64,000 nt of DNA from Zeus faber (taxonomy: Eukaryota; Chordata; Actinopteri; Zeiformes; Zeidae). Below the pieces are notes generated by a model, which was not told the DNA's origin, did no database searches, and was given only the letters and a program-made list of their open reading frames with translations. This document shows, piece after piece, positions 36,251-49,800 of the stretch; position 1 is the stretch's first letter, and each line of letters starts with the position of its first letter. The translations under genes were made by a program, and so were the position numbers. The stretch spans positions 372,001 through 436,000 of the forward strand of contig OY482861.1 in the NCBI GenBank assembly GCA_960531495.1. Direction: 5' to 3'.

Positions 36251-38930
36251 TTTGTAATGGGAAAGTACTGTTTGCAAAAGAGTTTTTGGCACATCTAACA
36301 AGTTTTTCTGAAATTACGAGCATTTTCATAAAAACCTGCATGGATGGCAAACAAGGCATTTTCAGGCAATTTAAAGACTGAAAGGATGTTTTGAGTAAAG
36401 GTTTCAGTCATGACTCTCTAGGACCTGCTCAGATAGTGTAAATACTGTTATGAACTGATTTGTAATGGGAAAGTACTGTTTGCAAAACAGTTTTTGGCAC
36501 ATCTAACAAGTTTTTCTGAAATTACAAGCATTTTCATAAAAACCTGCATGGATGGCAAACAAGGCATTTTCAGGAAATTTAAAGACCGAAAGAATGTTTT
36601 GAGTAAAGGTTTCTGTCATGACTCTGTAGGAACTGCTCAGATAGTGTAAATACTGTTATGAACTCATTTGTAATGGGAAAGTACTGTTTGCAAAACAGTT
36701 TTTGGCACATCTAACAAGTTTTTTCTGAAATTATGAGCATTTTCATAAAAACCTGCATGGATGGCAAACAAGGCATTTTCAGGCAATTTGAAGACTGAAA
36801 GGATGTTTTGAGTAAAGGTTCCTGTCATAACTCTGTAGGACCTGCTCAGATAGTGTAAATACTGTTATGAACTCATTTGTATTGGGAAAGTACTGTTTGC
36901 AAAAGAGTTTTTGGCACATCTAACAAGTTTTTTCTGAAATTACGAGCATTTTCATAAAAAAACTGCATGGATGGCAAACAAGGCATTTTCAGGAAATTTA
37001 AAGACTGAAAGGCTGTTTTGAGTAAAGGTTTCTGTCATGACTCTCTAGGACCTGCTCAGATAGTGTAAATACTGTTATGAACTGATTTGTAATGGGAAAG
37101 TATTGTTTGCAAAACAGTTTTTGGCACATCTAACAAGTTTTTCTGAAATTATGAGCATTTTCATAAAAAACTGCATGGATGGCAAACAAGGCATTTTGAG
37201 GCAATTTAAAGACTGAAAGGATGTTTTGAGTAAAGGTTTCTGTCATGACTCTCTAGGACCTGCTCAGATAGTGTAAATACTGTTATGAACTGATTTGTAA
37301 TGGGAAAGTACTGTTTACAAAAGAGTTTTTGGCACATCTAACAAGTTTTTCTGAAATTACGTGCAGTTTCATAAAAACCTGCATGGGTGGCAAACAAGGC
37401 ATTTTCAGGCAATTTAAAGACTGAAAGGATGTTTTGAGTAAAGGTTTCTGTCATAACTCTGTAGGAACTGCTCAGATAGTGTAAATACTGTTATGAACTG
37501 ATTTGTAATGGGAAAGTACTGTTTGCAAAAGAGTTTTTGGCACATCTAACAAGTTTTTTTCTGAAATTACGAGCATTTTCATAAAAAAACTGCATGGATG
37601 GCAAACAAGGCATTTTCAGGAAATTTAAAGACTGAAAGGCTGTTTTGAGTAAAGGTTTCTGTCATGACTCTCTAGGACCTGCTCAGATAGTGTAAATACT
37701 GTTATGAACTGATTTGTAATGGGAAAGTATTGTTTGCAAAACAGTTTTTGGCACATCTAACAAGTTTTTCTGAAATTACAAGCATTTGCATAAAAACCTG
37801 CATGGATGGCAAACAAGGCATTTTCAGGCAATTTAAAGACTGAAAGAATGTTTTGAATAAAGGTTTCTGTCATGACTCTGTAGGAACTGCTCAGATAGTG
37901 TAAATACTGTTATGAACTCATTTGTAATTGGAAAGTACTGTTTGCAAAATAGTTTTTGGCACATCTAACAAGTTTTTCTGAAATTACAAGCATTTTCATA
38001 AAAACCTGCATTGATGGCAAACAAGGCATTTTCAGGAAATTTAAAGACCGAAAGAATGTTTTGAGTAAAGGTTTCTGTCATGACTCTGTAGGAACTGCTC
38101 AGATAGTGTAAATACTGTTATAAACTCATTTGTAATTGGAAAGTACTGTTTGCAAAATAGTTTTTGGCACATCTAACAAGTTTTTCTGAAATTATGAGCA
38201 TTTTCATAAAAAACTGCATGGATGGCAAAACAAGGCATTTTGAGGCAATTTAAAGACTGAAAGGATGTTTTGAGTAAAGGTTTCTGTCATGACTCTCTAG
38301 GACCTGCTCAGATAGTGTAAATACTGTTATGAACTGATTTGTAATGGGAAAGTACTGTTTGCAAAACAGTTTTTGGCACATCTAACAAGTTTTTCTGAAA
38401 TTACGTGCAGTTTCATAAAAACCTGCATGGGTGGCAAACAAGGCATTTTCAGGCAATTTAAAGACTGAAAGGATGTTTTGAGTAAAGGTTTCTGTCATAA
38501 CTCTGTAGGAACTGCTCAGATAGTGTAAATACTGTTATGAACTGATTTGTAATGGGAAAGTACTGTTTGCAAAAGAGTTTTTGGCACATCTAACAAGTTT
38601 TTCTGAAATTACGAGCATTTTCATAAAAACCTGCATGGATGGCAAACAAGGCATTTTCAGGCAATTTAAAGACTGAAAGGATGTTTTGAGTAAAGGTTTC
38701 TGTCATGACTCTGTAGGACCTGCTCAGATAGTGTAAATACTGTTATGAACTGATTTGTAATGGGAAAGTACTGTTTGCAAAACAGTTTTTGGCACATCTA
38801 ACAAGTTTTTCTGAAATTACAAGCATTTTCATAAAAACCTGCATGGATTGCAAACAAGGCATTTTCAGGGAATTTAAAGACTGAAAGGATGTTTTGAGTA
38901 AAGGTTTCTGTCATAACTCTGTAGGAACTG

Positions 38931-41900
38931 CTCAGATAGTGTAAATACTGTTATGAACTCATTTGTAATGGCAAATTACTGTTTGCAGAACAGTTTTTGG
39001 CACATCTAACAATTTTTTTCTGAAATTACGAGCATTTTCATAAAAACCTGTATGGATGGCAAACAAGGCATTTTCAGGCAATTGAAAGACTGAAAGGATG
39101 TTTTGAGTAAAGGTTTCTGTCATGACTCTGTAGGACCTGCTCAGATAGTGTAAATACTGTTATGAACTGATTTGTAATGGGAAAGTACTGTTTGCAAAAC
39201 AGTTTTTGGCACATCTAACAAGTTTTTCTGAAATTACAAGCACTTTCATAAAAACCTGTACGGATGGCAAACAAGGCATTTTCAGGCACTTGAAAGACTG
39301 AAAGGATGTTTTGAGTAAAGGTTTCTGTCATGACTGTCTAGGACCTGCTCAGATAGTTTAAATACTGTTATGAACTGATTTGTAATGGGAAAGTACTGTT
39401 TGCAAAAGAGTTTTTGGCACATCTAACAAGTTTTTCTGAAATTACGAGCAGTTTCATAAAAACCTGCATGGGGGGCAAACATGGCATTTTGAGGCAATTT
39501 AAAGACTGAAAGGATGTTTTGAGTAAAGGTTTCTGTCATGACTCTGTAGGACCTGCTCAGATAGTGTAAATACTGTTATGAACTGATTTGTAATGGGAAA
39601 GTACTTTTTGCAAAAGAGTTTTTGGCACATCTAACAAGTTTTTCTGAAATTACGAGCAGTTTCATAAAAACCTGCATGGGGGGCAAACATGGCATTTTGA
39701 GGCAATTTAAAGACTGAAAGGATGTTTTGAGTAAAGGTTTCTGTCATGACTCTGTAGGAACTGCTCAGATAGTGTAAATACTGTTATGAACTGATTTGTA
39801 ATGGGAAAGTACTGTTTGCAGAACAGTTTTTGGCACATCTTACAATTTTTTTCTGAAATTACGAGCATTTTCATAAAAACCTGCATGGATGGCAAACAAG
39901 GCATTTTCAGGCAATTTAAAGACTGAAAGGATGTTTTGAGTAAAGGTTTCTGTCATGACTCTGTAGGAACTGCTCAGATAGTGTAAATACTGTTATGAAC
40001 TCATTTGTTATGGGAAAGTACTGTTTGCAAAAGAGTTTTTGGCACATCTAACAAGTTTTTCTGAAATTATGAGCATTTTCATAAAAAACTGACTGGATGG
40101 CAAACAAGGCATTTTGAGGCAATTTAAAGACTGAAAGGATGTTTTGAGTAAAGGTTTCTGTCATGACTCTCTAGGACCTGCTCAGATAGTGTAAATACTG
40201 TTATGAACTGATTTGTAATGGGAAAGTATTGTTTGCAAAACAGTTTTTGGCACATCTAACAAGTTTTTCTGAAATTACAAGCATTTGCATAAAAACCTGC
40301 ATGGATGGCAAACAAGGCATTTTCAGGCAATTTAAAGACTGAAAGAATGTTTTGAATAAAGGTTTCTGTCATGACTCTGTAGGAACTGCTCAGATAGTGT
40401 AAATACTGTTATGAACTCATTTGTTATGGGAAAGTACTGTTTGCAAAAGAGTTTTTGGCACATCTAACAAGTTTTTCTGAAATTATGAGCATTTTCATAA
40501 AAAACTGCATGGATGGCAAACAAGGCATTTTGAGGCAATTTAAAGACTGAAAGGATGTTTTGAGTAAAGGTTTCTGTCATGACTCTCTAGGACCTGCTCA
40601 GATAGTGTAAATACTGTTATGAACTGATTTGTAATGGGAAAGTATTGTTTGCAAAACAGTTTTTGGCACATCTAACAAGTTTTTCTGAAATTACAAGCAT
40701 TTGCATAAAAACCTGCATGGATGGCAAACAAGGCATTTTCAGGCAATTTAAAGACTGAAAGAATGTTTTGAATAAAGGTTTCTGTCATGACTCTGTAGGA
40801 ACTGCTCAGATAGTGTAAATACTGTTATAAACTCATTTGTAATTGGAAAGTACTGTTTGCAAAATAGTTTTTGGCACATCTAACAAGTTTTTCTGAAATT
40901 ATGAGCATTTTCATAAAAACCTGCATGGATGGCAAACAAGGCATTTTCAGGCAATTTAAAGACTGAAAGAATGTTTTGAATAAAGGTTTCTGTCATGACT
41001 CTGTAGGAACTGCTCAGATAGTGTAAATACTGTTATAAACTCATTTGTAATTGGAAAGAACTGTTTGCAAAATAGTTTTTGGCACATCTAACAAGTTTTT
41101 CTGAAATTATGAGCATTTTCATAAAAAACTGCATGGATGGCAAACAAGGCATTTTGAGGCAATTTAAAGACTGAAAGGATGTTTTGAGTAAAGGTTTCTG
41201 TCATGACTCTCTAGGACCTGCTCAGATAGTGTAAATACTGTTATGAACTGATTTGTAATGGGAAAGTACTGTTTGCAAAACAGTTTTTGGCACATCTAAC
41301 AAGTTTTTCTGAAATTACGTGCAGTTTCATAAAAACCTGCATGGGTGGCAAACAAGGCATTTACAGGCAATTTAAAGACTGAAAGGATGTTTTGAGTAAA
41401 GGTTTCTGTCATAACTCTGTAGGAACTGCTCAGATAGTGTAAATACTGTTATGAACTGATTTGTAATGGGAAAGTACTGTTTGCAAAAGAGTTTTTGGCA
41501 CATCTAACAAGTTTTTCTGAAATTACGAGCATTTTCATAAAAACCTGCATGGATGGCAAACAAGGCATTTTCAGGCAATTTAAAGACTGAAAGGATGTTT
41601 TGAGTAAAGGTTTCTGTCATGACTCTGTAGGACCTGCTCAGATAGTGTAAATACTGTTATGAACTGATTTGTAATGTGAAAGTACTGTTTGCAAAAGAGT
41701 TTTTGGCACATCTAACAAGTTTTTCTGAAATTACGAGCAGTTTCATAAAAACCTGCATGGGGGGCAAACATGGCATTTTCAGGCAATTTAAAGACTGAAA
41801 GGATGTTTTGAGTAAAGGTTTCTGTCATGACTCACTAGGACCTGCTCAGATAGTGTAAATACTGTTATGAACTGATTTGTAATGGGAAAGTACTGTTTGC

Positions 41901-44900
41901 AAAACAGTTTTTGGCACATCTAACAAGTTTTTCTGAAATTACAAGCACTTTCATAAAAACCTGCATGGATGGCAAACAAGGCATTTTCAGGCAATTTAAA
42001 GACTGAAAGGATGTTTTGAGTAAAGGTTTCTGTCATGACTGTCTAGGACCTGCTCAGATAGTGTAAATACTGTTATGAACTGATTTGTAATGGGAAAGTA
42101 CTGTTTGCAAAATAGTTTTTGGCACATCTAACAAGTTTTTCTGAAATTACGTGCAGTTTCATAAAAACCTGCATGGGTGGCAAACAAGGCATTTTCAGGC
42201 AATTTAAAGACTGAAAGGATGTTTTGAGTAAAGGTTTCTGTCATGACTCTGTAGGACCTGCTCAGATAGTGTAAATACTGTTATGAACTGATTTGTAATG
42301 GGAAAGTACTGTTTGCAAAAGAGTTTTTGGCACATCTAACAAGTTTTTCTGAAATTAAGTGCAGTTTCATAAAAACCTGCATGGGTGGCAAACAAGGCAT
42401 TTTCAGGCAATTTAAAGACTGAAAGGATGTTTTGAGTAAAGGTTTCTGTCATAACTCTGTAGGAACTGCTCAGATAGTGTAAATACTGTTATGAACTGAT
42501 TTGTAATGGGAAAGTACTGTTTGCAAAAGAGTTTTTGGCACATCTAACAAGTTTTTCTGAAATTACGAGCATTTTCATAAAAACCTGCATGGATGGCAAA
42601 CAAGGCATTTTCAGGCAATTTAAAGACTGAAAGGATGTTTTGAGTAAAGGTTTCAGTCATGACTCTCTAGGACCTGCTCAGATAGTGTAAATACTGTTAT
42701 GAACTGATTTGTAATGGGAAAGTACTGTTTGCAAAACAGTTTTTGGCACATCTAACAAGTTTTTCTGAAATTACAAGCATTTTCATAAAAACCTGCATGG
42801 ATGGCAAACAAGGCATTTTCAGGAAATTTAAAGACCGAAAGAATGTTTTGAGTAAAGGTTTCTGTCATGACTCTGTAGGAACTGCTCAGATAGTGTAAAT
42901 ACTGTTATGAACTCATTTGTAATGGGAAAGTACTGTTTGCAAAACAGTTTTTGGCACATCTAACAAGTTTTTCTGAAATTATGAGCATTTTCATAAAAAC
43001 CTGCATGGATGGCAAACAAGGCATTTTCAGGCAATTTGAAGACTGAAAGGATGTTTTGAGTAAAGGTTCCTGTCATAACTCTGTAGGACCTGCTCAGATA
43101 GTGTAAATACTGTTATGAACTCATTTGTATTGGGAAAGTACTGTTTGCAAAAGAGTTTTTGGCACATCTAACAAGTTTTTTCTGAAATTACGAGCATTTT
43201 CATAAAAAAACTGCATGGATGGCAAACAAGGCATTTTCAGGAAATTTAAAGACTGAAAGGCTGTTTTGAGTAAAGGTTTCTGTCATGACTCTCTAGGACC
43301 TGCTCAGATAGTGTAAATACTGTTATGAACTGATTTGTAATGGGAAAGTATTGTTTGCAAAACAGTTTTTGGCACATCTAACAAGTTTTTCTGAAATTAT
43401 GAGCATTTTCATAAAAAACTGCATGGATGGCAAACAAGGCATTTTGAGGCAATTTAAAGACTGAAAGGATGTTTTGAGTAAAGGTTTCTGTCATGACTCT
43501 CTAGGACCTGCTCAGATAGTGTAAATACTGTTATGAACTGATTTGTAATGGGAAAGTACTGTTTGCAAAAGAGTTTTTGGCACATCTAACAAGTTTTTCT
43601 GAAATTACGTGCAGTTTCATAAAAACCTGCATGGGTGGCAAACAAGGCATTTTCAGGCAATTTAAAGACTGAAAGGATGTTTTGAGTAAAGGTTTCTGTC
43701 ATAACTCTGTAGGAACTGCTCAGATAGTGTAAATACTGTTATGAACTGATTTGTAATGGGAAAGTACTGTTTGCAAAAGAGTTTTTGGCACATCTAACAA
43801 GTTTTTCTGAAATTACGAGCATTTTCATAAAAACCTGCATGGATGGCAAACAAGGCATTTTCAGGCAATTTAAAGACTGAAAGGATGTTTTGAGTAAAGG
43901 TTTCAGTCATGACTCTCTAGGACCTGCTCAGATAGTGTAAATACTGTTATGAACTGATTTGTAATGGGAAAGTACTGTTTGCAAAACAGTTTTTGGCACA
44001 TCTAACAAGTTTTTCTGAAATTACAAGCATTTTCATAAAAACCTGCATGGATGGCAAACAAGGCATTTTCAGGAAATTTAAAGACCGAAAGAATGTTTTG
44101 AGTAAAGGTTTCTGTCATGACTCTGTAGGAACTGCTCAGATAGTGTAAATACTGTTATGAACTCATTTGTAATGGGAAAGTACTGTTTGCAAAACAGTTT
44201 TTGGCACATCTAACAAGTTTTTCTGAAATTATGAGCATTTTCATAAAAACCTGCATGGATGGCAAACAAGGCATTTTCAGGCAATTTGAAGACTGAAAGG
44301 ATGTTTTGAGTAAAGGTTCCTGTCATAACTCTGTAGGACCTGCTCAGATAGTGTAAATACTGTTATGAACTCATTTGTATTGGGAAAGTACTGTTTGCAA
44401 AAGAGTTTTTGGCACATCTAACAAGTTTTTTCTGAAATTACGAGCATTTTCATAAAAAAACTGCATGGATGGCAAACAAGGCATTTTCAGGAAATTTAAA
44501 GACTGAAAGGCTGTTTTGAGTAAAGGTTTCTGTCATGACTCTCTAGGACCTGCTCAGATAGTGTAAATACTGTTATGAACTGATTTGTAATGGGAAAGTA
44601 TTGTTTGCAAAACAGTTTTTGGCACATCTAACAAGTTTTTCTGAAATTACAAGCATTTGCATAAAAACCTGCATGGATGGCAAACAAGGCATTTTCAGGC
44701 AATTTAAAGACTGAAAGAATGTTTTGAATAAAGGTTTCTGTCATGACTCTGTAGGAACTGCTCAGATAGTGTAAATACTGTTATGAACTCATTTGTAATT
44801 GGAAAGTACTGTTTGCAAAATAGTTTTTGGCACATCTAACAAGTTTTTCTGAAATTACAAGCATTTTCATAAAAACCTGCATTGATGGCAAACAAGGCAT

Positions 44901-45800
44901 TTTCAGGAAATTTAAAGACCGAAAGAATGTTTTGAGTAAAGGTTTCTGTCATGACTCTGTAGGAACTGCTCAGATAGTGTAAATACTGTTATAAACTCAT
45001 TTGTAATTGGAAAGTACTGTTTGCAAAATAGTTTTTGGCACATCTAACAAGTTTTTCTGAAATTATGAGCATTTTCATAAAAAACTGCATGGATGGCAAA
45101 CAAGGCATTTTGAGGCAATTTAAAGACTGAAAGGATGTTTTGAGTAAAGGTTTCTGTCATGACTCTCTAGGACCTGCTCAGATAGTGTAAATACTGTTAT
45201 GAACTGATTTGTAATGGGAAAGTACTGTTTGCAAAACAGTTTTTGGCACATCTAACAAGTTTTTCTGAAATTACGTGCAGTTTCATAAAAACCTGCATGG
45301 GTGGCAAACAAGGCATTTTCAGGCAATTTAAAGACTGAAAGGATGTTTTGAGTAAAGGTTTCTGTCATAACTCTGTAGGAACTGCTCAGATAGTGTAAAT
45401 ACTGTTATGAACTGATTTGTAATGGGAAAGTACTGTTTGCAAAAGAGTTTTTGGCACATCTAACAAGTTTTTCTGAAATTACGAGCATTTTCATAAAAAC
45501 CTGCATGGATGGCAAACAAGGCATTTTCAGGCAATTTAAAGACTGAAAGGATGTTTTGAGTAAAGGTTTCTGTCATGACTCTGTAGGACCTGCTCAGATA
45601 GTGTAAATACTGTTATGAACTGATTTGTAATGGGAAAGTACTGTTTGCAAAACAGTTTTTGGCACATCTAACAAGTTTTTCTGAAATTACAAGCATTTTC
45701 ATAAAAACCTGCATGGATTGCAAACAAGGCATTTTCAGGGAATTTAAAGACTGAAAGGATGTTTTGAGTAAAGGTTTCTGTCATAACTCTGTAGGAACTG
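38931..45800. repeat. Higher-order block 10 (33 monomers)
   Basis: The start repeats block 9 at an offset of 6041 bp; its H monomer is at 39764. The CATTGATGG variant at 38009 recurs at 44880, an offset of 6871. The A monomers of the two blocks differ by 6870; the extra base is the private inserted A near 38229. A 1250 bp tandem duplication lies at 42.3 to 44.7 kb. Confidence 0.85.
42261..44650. repeat. 6-monomer tandem duplication, offset 1250 bp
   Basis: Copy 1 is 42261 to 43510 and copy 2 starts at 43511. TTTCAGTC (42651/43901), AAGACCG, GGTTCCTGTCATAAC and GTATTGGG recur in order. Copy 1 has a private ATTAAGTGC where copy 2 has ATTACGTGC. The sixth monomers differ (ATGAGC versus ACAAGCATTTGC), so identity stops near 44650. 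Confidence 0.8.
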
Positions 45801-46842
45801 CTCAGATAGTGTAAATACTGTTATGAACTCATTTGTAATGGCAAATTACTGTTTGCAGAACAGTTTTTGGCACATCTAACAATTTTTTTCTGAAATTACG
45901 AGCATTTTCATAAAAACCTGTATGGATGGCAAACAAGGCATTTTCAGGCAATTGAAAGACTGAAAGGATGTTTTGAGTAAAGGTTTCTGTCATAACTCTG
46001 TAGGAACTGCTCAGATAGTGTAAATACTGTTATGAACTGATTTGTAATGGGAAAGTACTGTTTGCAAAACAGTTTTTGGCACATCTAACAAGTTTTTCTG
46101 AAATTACAAGCACTTTCATAAAAACCTGTATGGATGGCAAACAAGGCATTTTCAGGCACTTGAAAGACTGAAAGGATGTTTTGAGTAAAGGTTTCTGTCA
46201 TGACTGTCTAGGACCTGCTCAGATAGTTTAAATACTGTTATGAACTGATTTGTAATGGGAAAGTACTGTTTGCAAAAGAGTTTTTGGCACATCTAACAAG
46301 TTTTTCTGAAATTACGAGCAGTTTCATAAAAACCTGCATGGGGGGCAAACATGGCATTTTGAGGCAATTTAAAGACTGAAAGGATGTTTTGAGTAAAGGT
46401 TTCTGTCATGACTCTGTAGGACCTGCTCAGATAGTGTAAATACTGTTATGAACTGATTTGTAATGGGAAAGTACTGTTTGCAAAAGAGTTTTTGGCACAT
46501 CTAACAAGTTTTTCTGAAATTACGAGCAGTTTCATAAAAACCTGCATGGGGGGCAAACATGGCATTTTGAGGCAATTTAAAGACTGAAAGGATGTTTTGA
46601 GTAAAGGTTTCTGTCATGACTCTGTAGGAACTGCTCAGATAGTGTAAATACTGTTATGAACTGATTTGTAATGGGAAAGTACTGTTTGCAGAACAGTTTT
46701 TGGCACATCTTACAATTTTTTTCTGAAATTACGAGCATTTTCATAAAAACCTGCATGGATGGCAAACAAGGCATTTTCAGGCAATTTAAAGACTGAAAGG
46801 ATGTTTTGAGTAAAGGTTTCTGTCATGACTCTGTAGGAACTG

Positions 46843-49800
46843 CTCAGATAGTGTAAATACTGTTATGAACTCATTTGTTATGGGAAAGTACTGTTTGCAA
46901 AAGAGTTTTTGGCACATCTAACAAGTTTTTCTGAAATTATGAGCATTTTCATAAAAAACTGCATGGATGGCAAACAAGGCATTTTCAGGCAATTTAAAGA
47001 CTGAAAGGATGTTTTGAGTAAAGGTTTCTGTCATGACTCTGTAGGAACTGCTCAGATAGTGTAAATACTGTTATGAACTCATTTGTTATGGGAAAGTACT
47101 GTTTGCAAAAGAGTTTTTGGCACATCTAACAAGTTTTTCTGAAATTACAAGCATTTGCATAAAAACCTGCATGGATGGCAAACAAGGCATTTTCAGGCAA
47201 TTTAAAGACTGAAAGAATGTTTTGAATAAAGGTTTCTGTCATGACTCTGTAGGAACTGCTCAGATAGTGTAAATACTGTTATAAACTCATTTGTAATTGG
47301 AAAGTACTGTTTGCAAAATAGTTTTTGGCACATCTAACAAGTTTTTCTGAAATTATGAGCATTTTCATAAAAACCTGCATGGATGGCAAACAAGGCATTT
47401 TCAGGCAATTTAAAGACTGAAAGAATGTTTTGAATAAAGGTTTCTGTCATGACTCTGTAGGAACTGCTCAGATAGTGTAAATACTGTTATAAACTCATTT
47501 GTAATTGGAAAGTACTGTTTGCAAAATAGTTTTTGGCACATCTAACAAGTTTTTCTGAAATTATGAGCATTTTCATAAAAAACTGCATGGATGGCAAACA
47601 AGGCATTTTGAGGCAATTTAAAGACTGAAAGGATGTTTTGAGTAAAGGTTTCTGTCATGACTCTCTAGGACCTGCTCAGATAGTGTAAATACTGTTATGA
47701 ACTGATTTGTAATGGGAAAGTATTGTTTGCAAAACAGTTTTTGGCACATCTAACAAGTTTTTCTGAAATTACAAGCATTTGCATAAAAACCTGCATGGAT
47801 GGCAAACAAGGCATTTTCAGGCAATTTAAAGACTGAAAGAATGTTTTGAATAAAGGTTTCTGTCATGACTCTGTAGGAACTGCTCAGATAGTGTAAATAC
47901 TGTTATAAACTCATTTGTAATTGGAAAGTACTGTTTGCAAAATAGTTTTTGGCACATCTAACAAGTTTTTCTGAAATAATGAGCATTTTCATAAAAACCT
48001 GCATGGATGGCAAACAAGGCATTTTCAGGCAATTTAAAGACTGAAAGAATGTTTTGAATTAAGGTTTCTGTCATGACTCTGTAGGAACTGCTCAGATAGT
48101 GTAAATACTGTTATAAACTCATTTGTAATTGGAAAGAACTGTTTGCAAAATAGTTTTTGGCACATCTAACAAGTTTTTCTGAAATTATGAGCATTTTCAT
48201 AAAAAACTGCATGGATGGCAAACAAGGCATTTTGAGGCAATTTAAAGACTGAAAGGATGTTTTGAGTAAAGGTTTCTGTCATGACTCTCTAGGACCTGCT
48301 CAGATAGTGTAAATACTGTTATGAACTGATTTGTAATGGGAAAGTACTGTTTGCAAAACAGTTTTTGGCACATCTAACAAGTTTTTCTGAAATTACGTGC
48401 AGTTTCATAAAAACCTGCATGGGTGGCAAACAAGGCATTTACAGGCAATTTAAAGACTGAAAGGATGTTTTGAGTAAAGGTTTCTGTCATAACTCTGTAG
48501 GAACTGCTCAGATAGTGTAAATACTGTTATGAACTGATTTGTAATGGGAAAGTACTGTTTGCAAAAGAGTTTTTGGCACATCTAACAAGTTTTTCTGAAA
48601 TTACGAGCATTTTCATAAAAACCTGCATGGATGGCAAACAAGGCATTTTCAGGCAATTTAAAGACTGAAAGGATGTTTTGAGTAAAGGTTTCTGTCATGA
48701 CTCTGTAGGACCTGCTCAGATAGTGTAAATACTGTTATGAACTGATTTGTAATGTGAAAGTACTGTTTGCAAAAGAGTTTTTGGCACATCTAACAAGTTT
48801 TTCTGAAATTACGAGCAGTTTCATAAAAACCTGCATGGGGGGCAAACATGGCATTTTCAGGCAATTTAAAGACTGAAAGGATGTTTTGAGTAAAGGTTTC
48901 TGTCATGACTCACTAGGACCTGCTCAGATAGTGTAAATACTGTTATGAACTGATTTGTAATGGGAAAGTACTGTTTGCAAAACAGTTTTTGGCACATCTA
49001 ACAAGTTTTTCTGAAATTACAAGCACTTTCATAAAAACCTGCATGGATGGCAAACAAGGCATTTTCAGGCAATTTAAAGACTGAAAGGATGTTTTGAGTA
49101 AAGGTTTCTGTCATGACTGTCTAGGACCTGCTCAGATAGTGTAAATACTGTTATGAACTCATTTGTTATGGGAAAGTACTGTTTGCAAAAGAGTTTTTGG
49201 CACATCTAACAAGTTTTTCTGAAATTATGAGCATTTTCATAAAAAACTGCATGGATGGCAAACAAGGCATTTTCAGGCAATTTAAAGACTGAAAGGATGT
49301 TTTGAGTAAAGGTTTCTGTCATGACTCTGTAGGAACTGCTCAGATAGTGTAAATACTGTTATGAACTCATTTGTTATGGGAAAGTACTGTTTGCAAAAGA
49401 GTTTTTGGCACATCTAACAAGTTTTTCTGAAATTACAAGCATTTGCATAAAAACCTGCATGGATGGCAAACAAGGCATTTTCAGGCAATTTAAAGACTGA
49501 AAGAATGTTTTGAATAAAGGTTTCTGTCATGACTCTGTAGGAACTGCTCAGATAGTGTAAATACTGTTATAAACTCATTTGTAATTGGAAAGTACTGTTT
49601 GCAAAATAGTTTTTGGCACATCTAACAAGTTTTTCTGAAATTATGAGCATTTTCATAAAAACCTGCATGGATGGCAAACAAGGCATTTTCAGGCAATTTA
49701 AAGACTGAAAGAATGTTTTGAATAAAGGTTTCTGTCATGACTCTGTAGGAACTGCTCAGATAGTGTAAATACTGTTATAAACTCATTTGTAATTGGAAAG

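Larger units (their letters stand above)
32890..38930. repeat. Higher-order block 9 (29 monomers), start of a new composition zone
   Basis: H occurs once (33723). From about 34.6 kb new markers appear: GGAAAGAACTG, CATTTACAGG, TAATGTG (35215), CTCACTAGG, TTTCAGTC (36402), AAGACCG and GGTTCCTGTCATAAC. Two copies of a 1248 bp segment lie side by side around 35 kb. T-run and A-run lengths vary more here than in the left half; for example a run of seven T lies near 37555. Confidence 0.85.
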
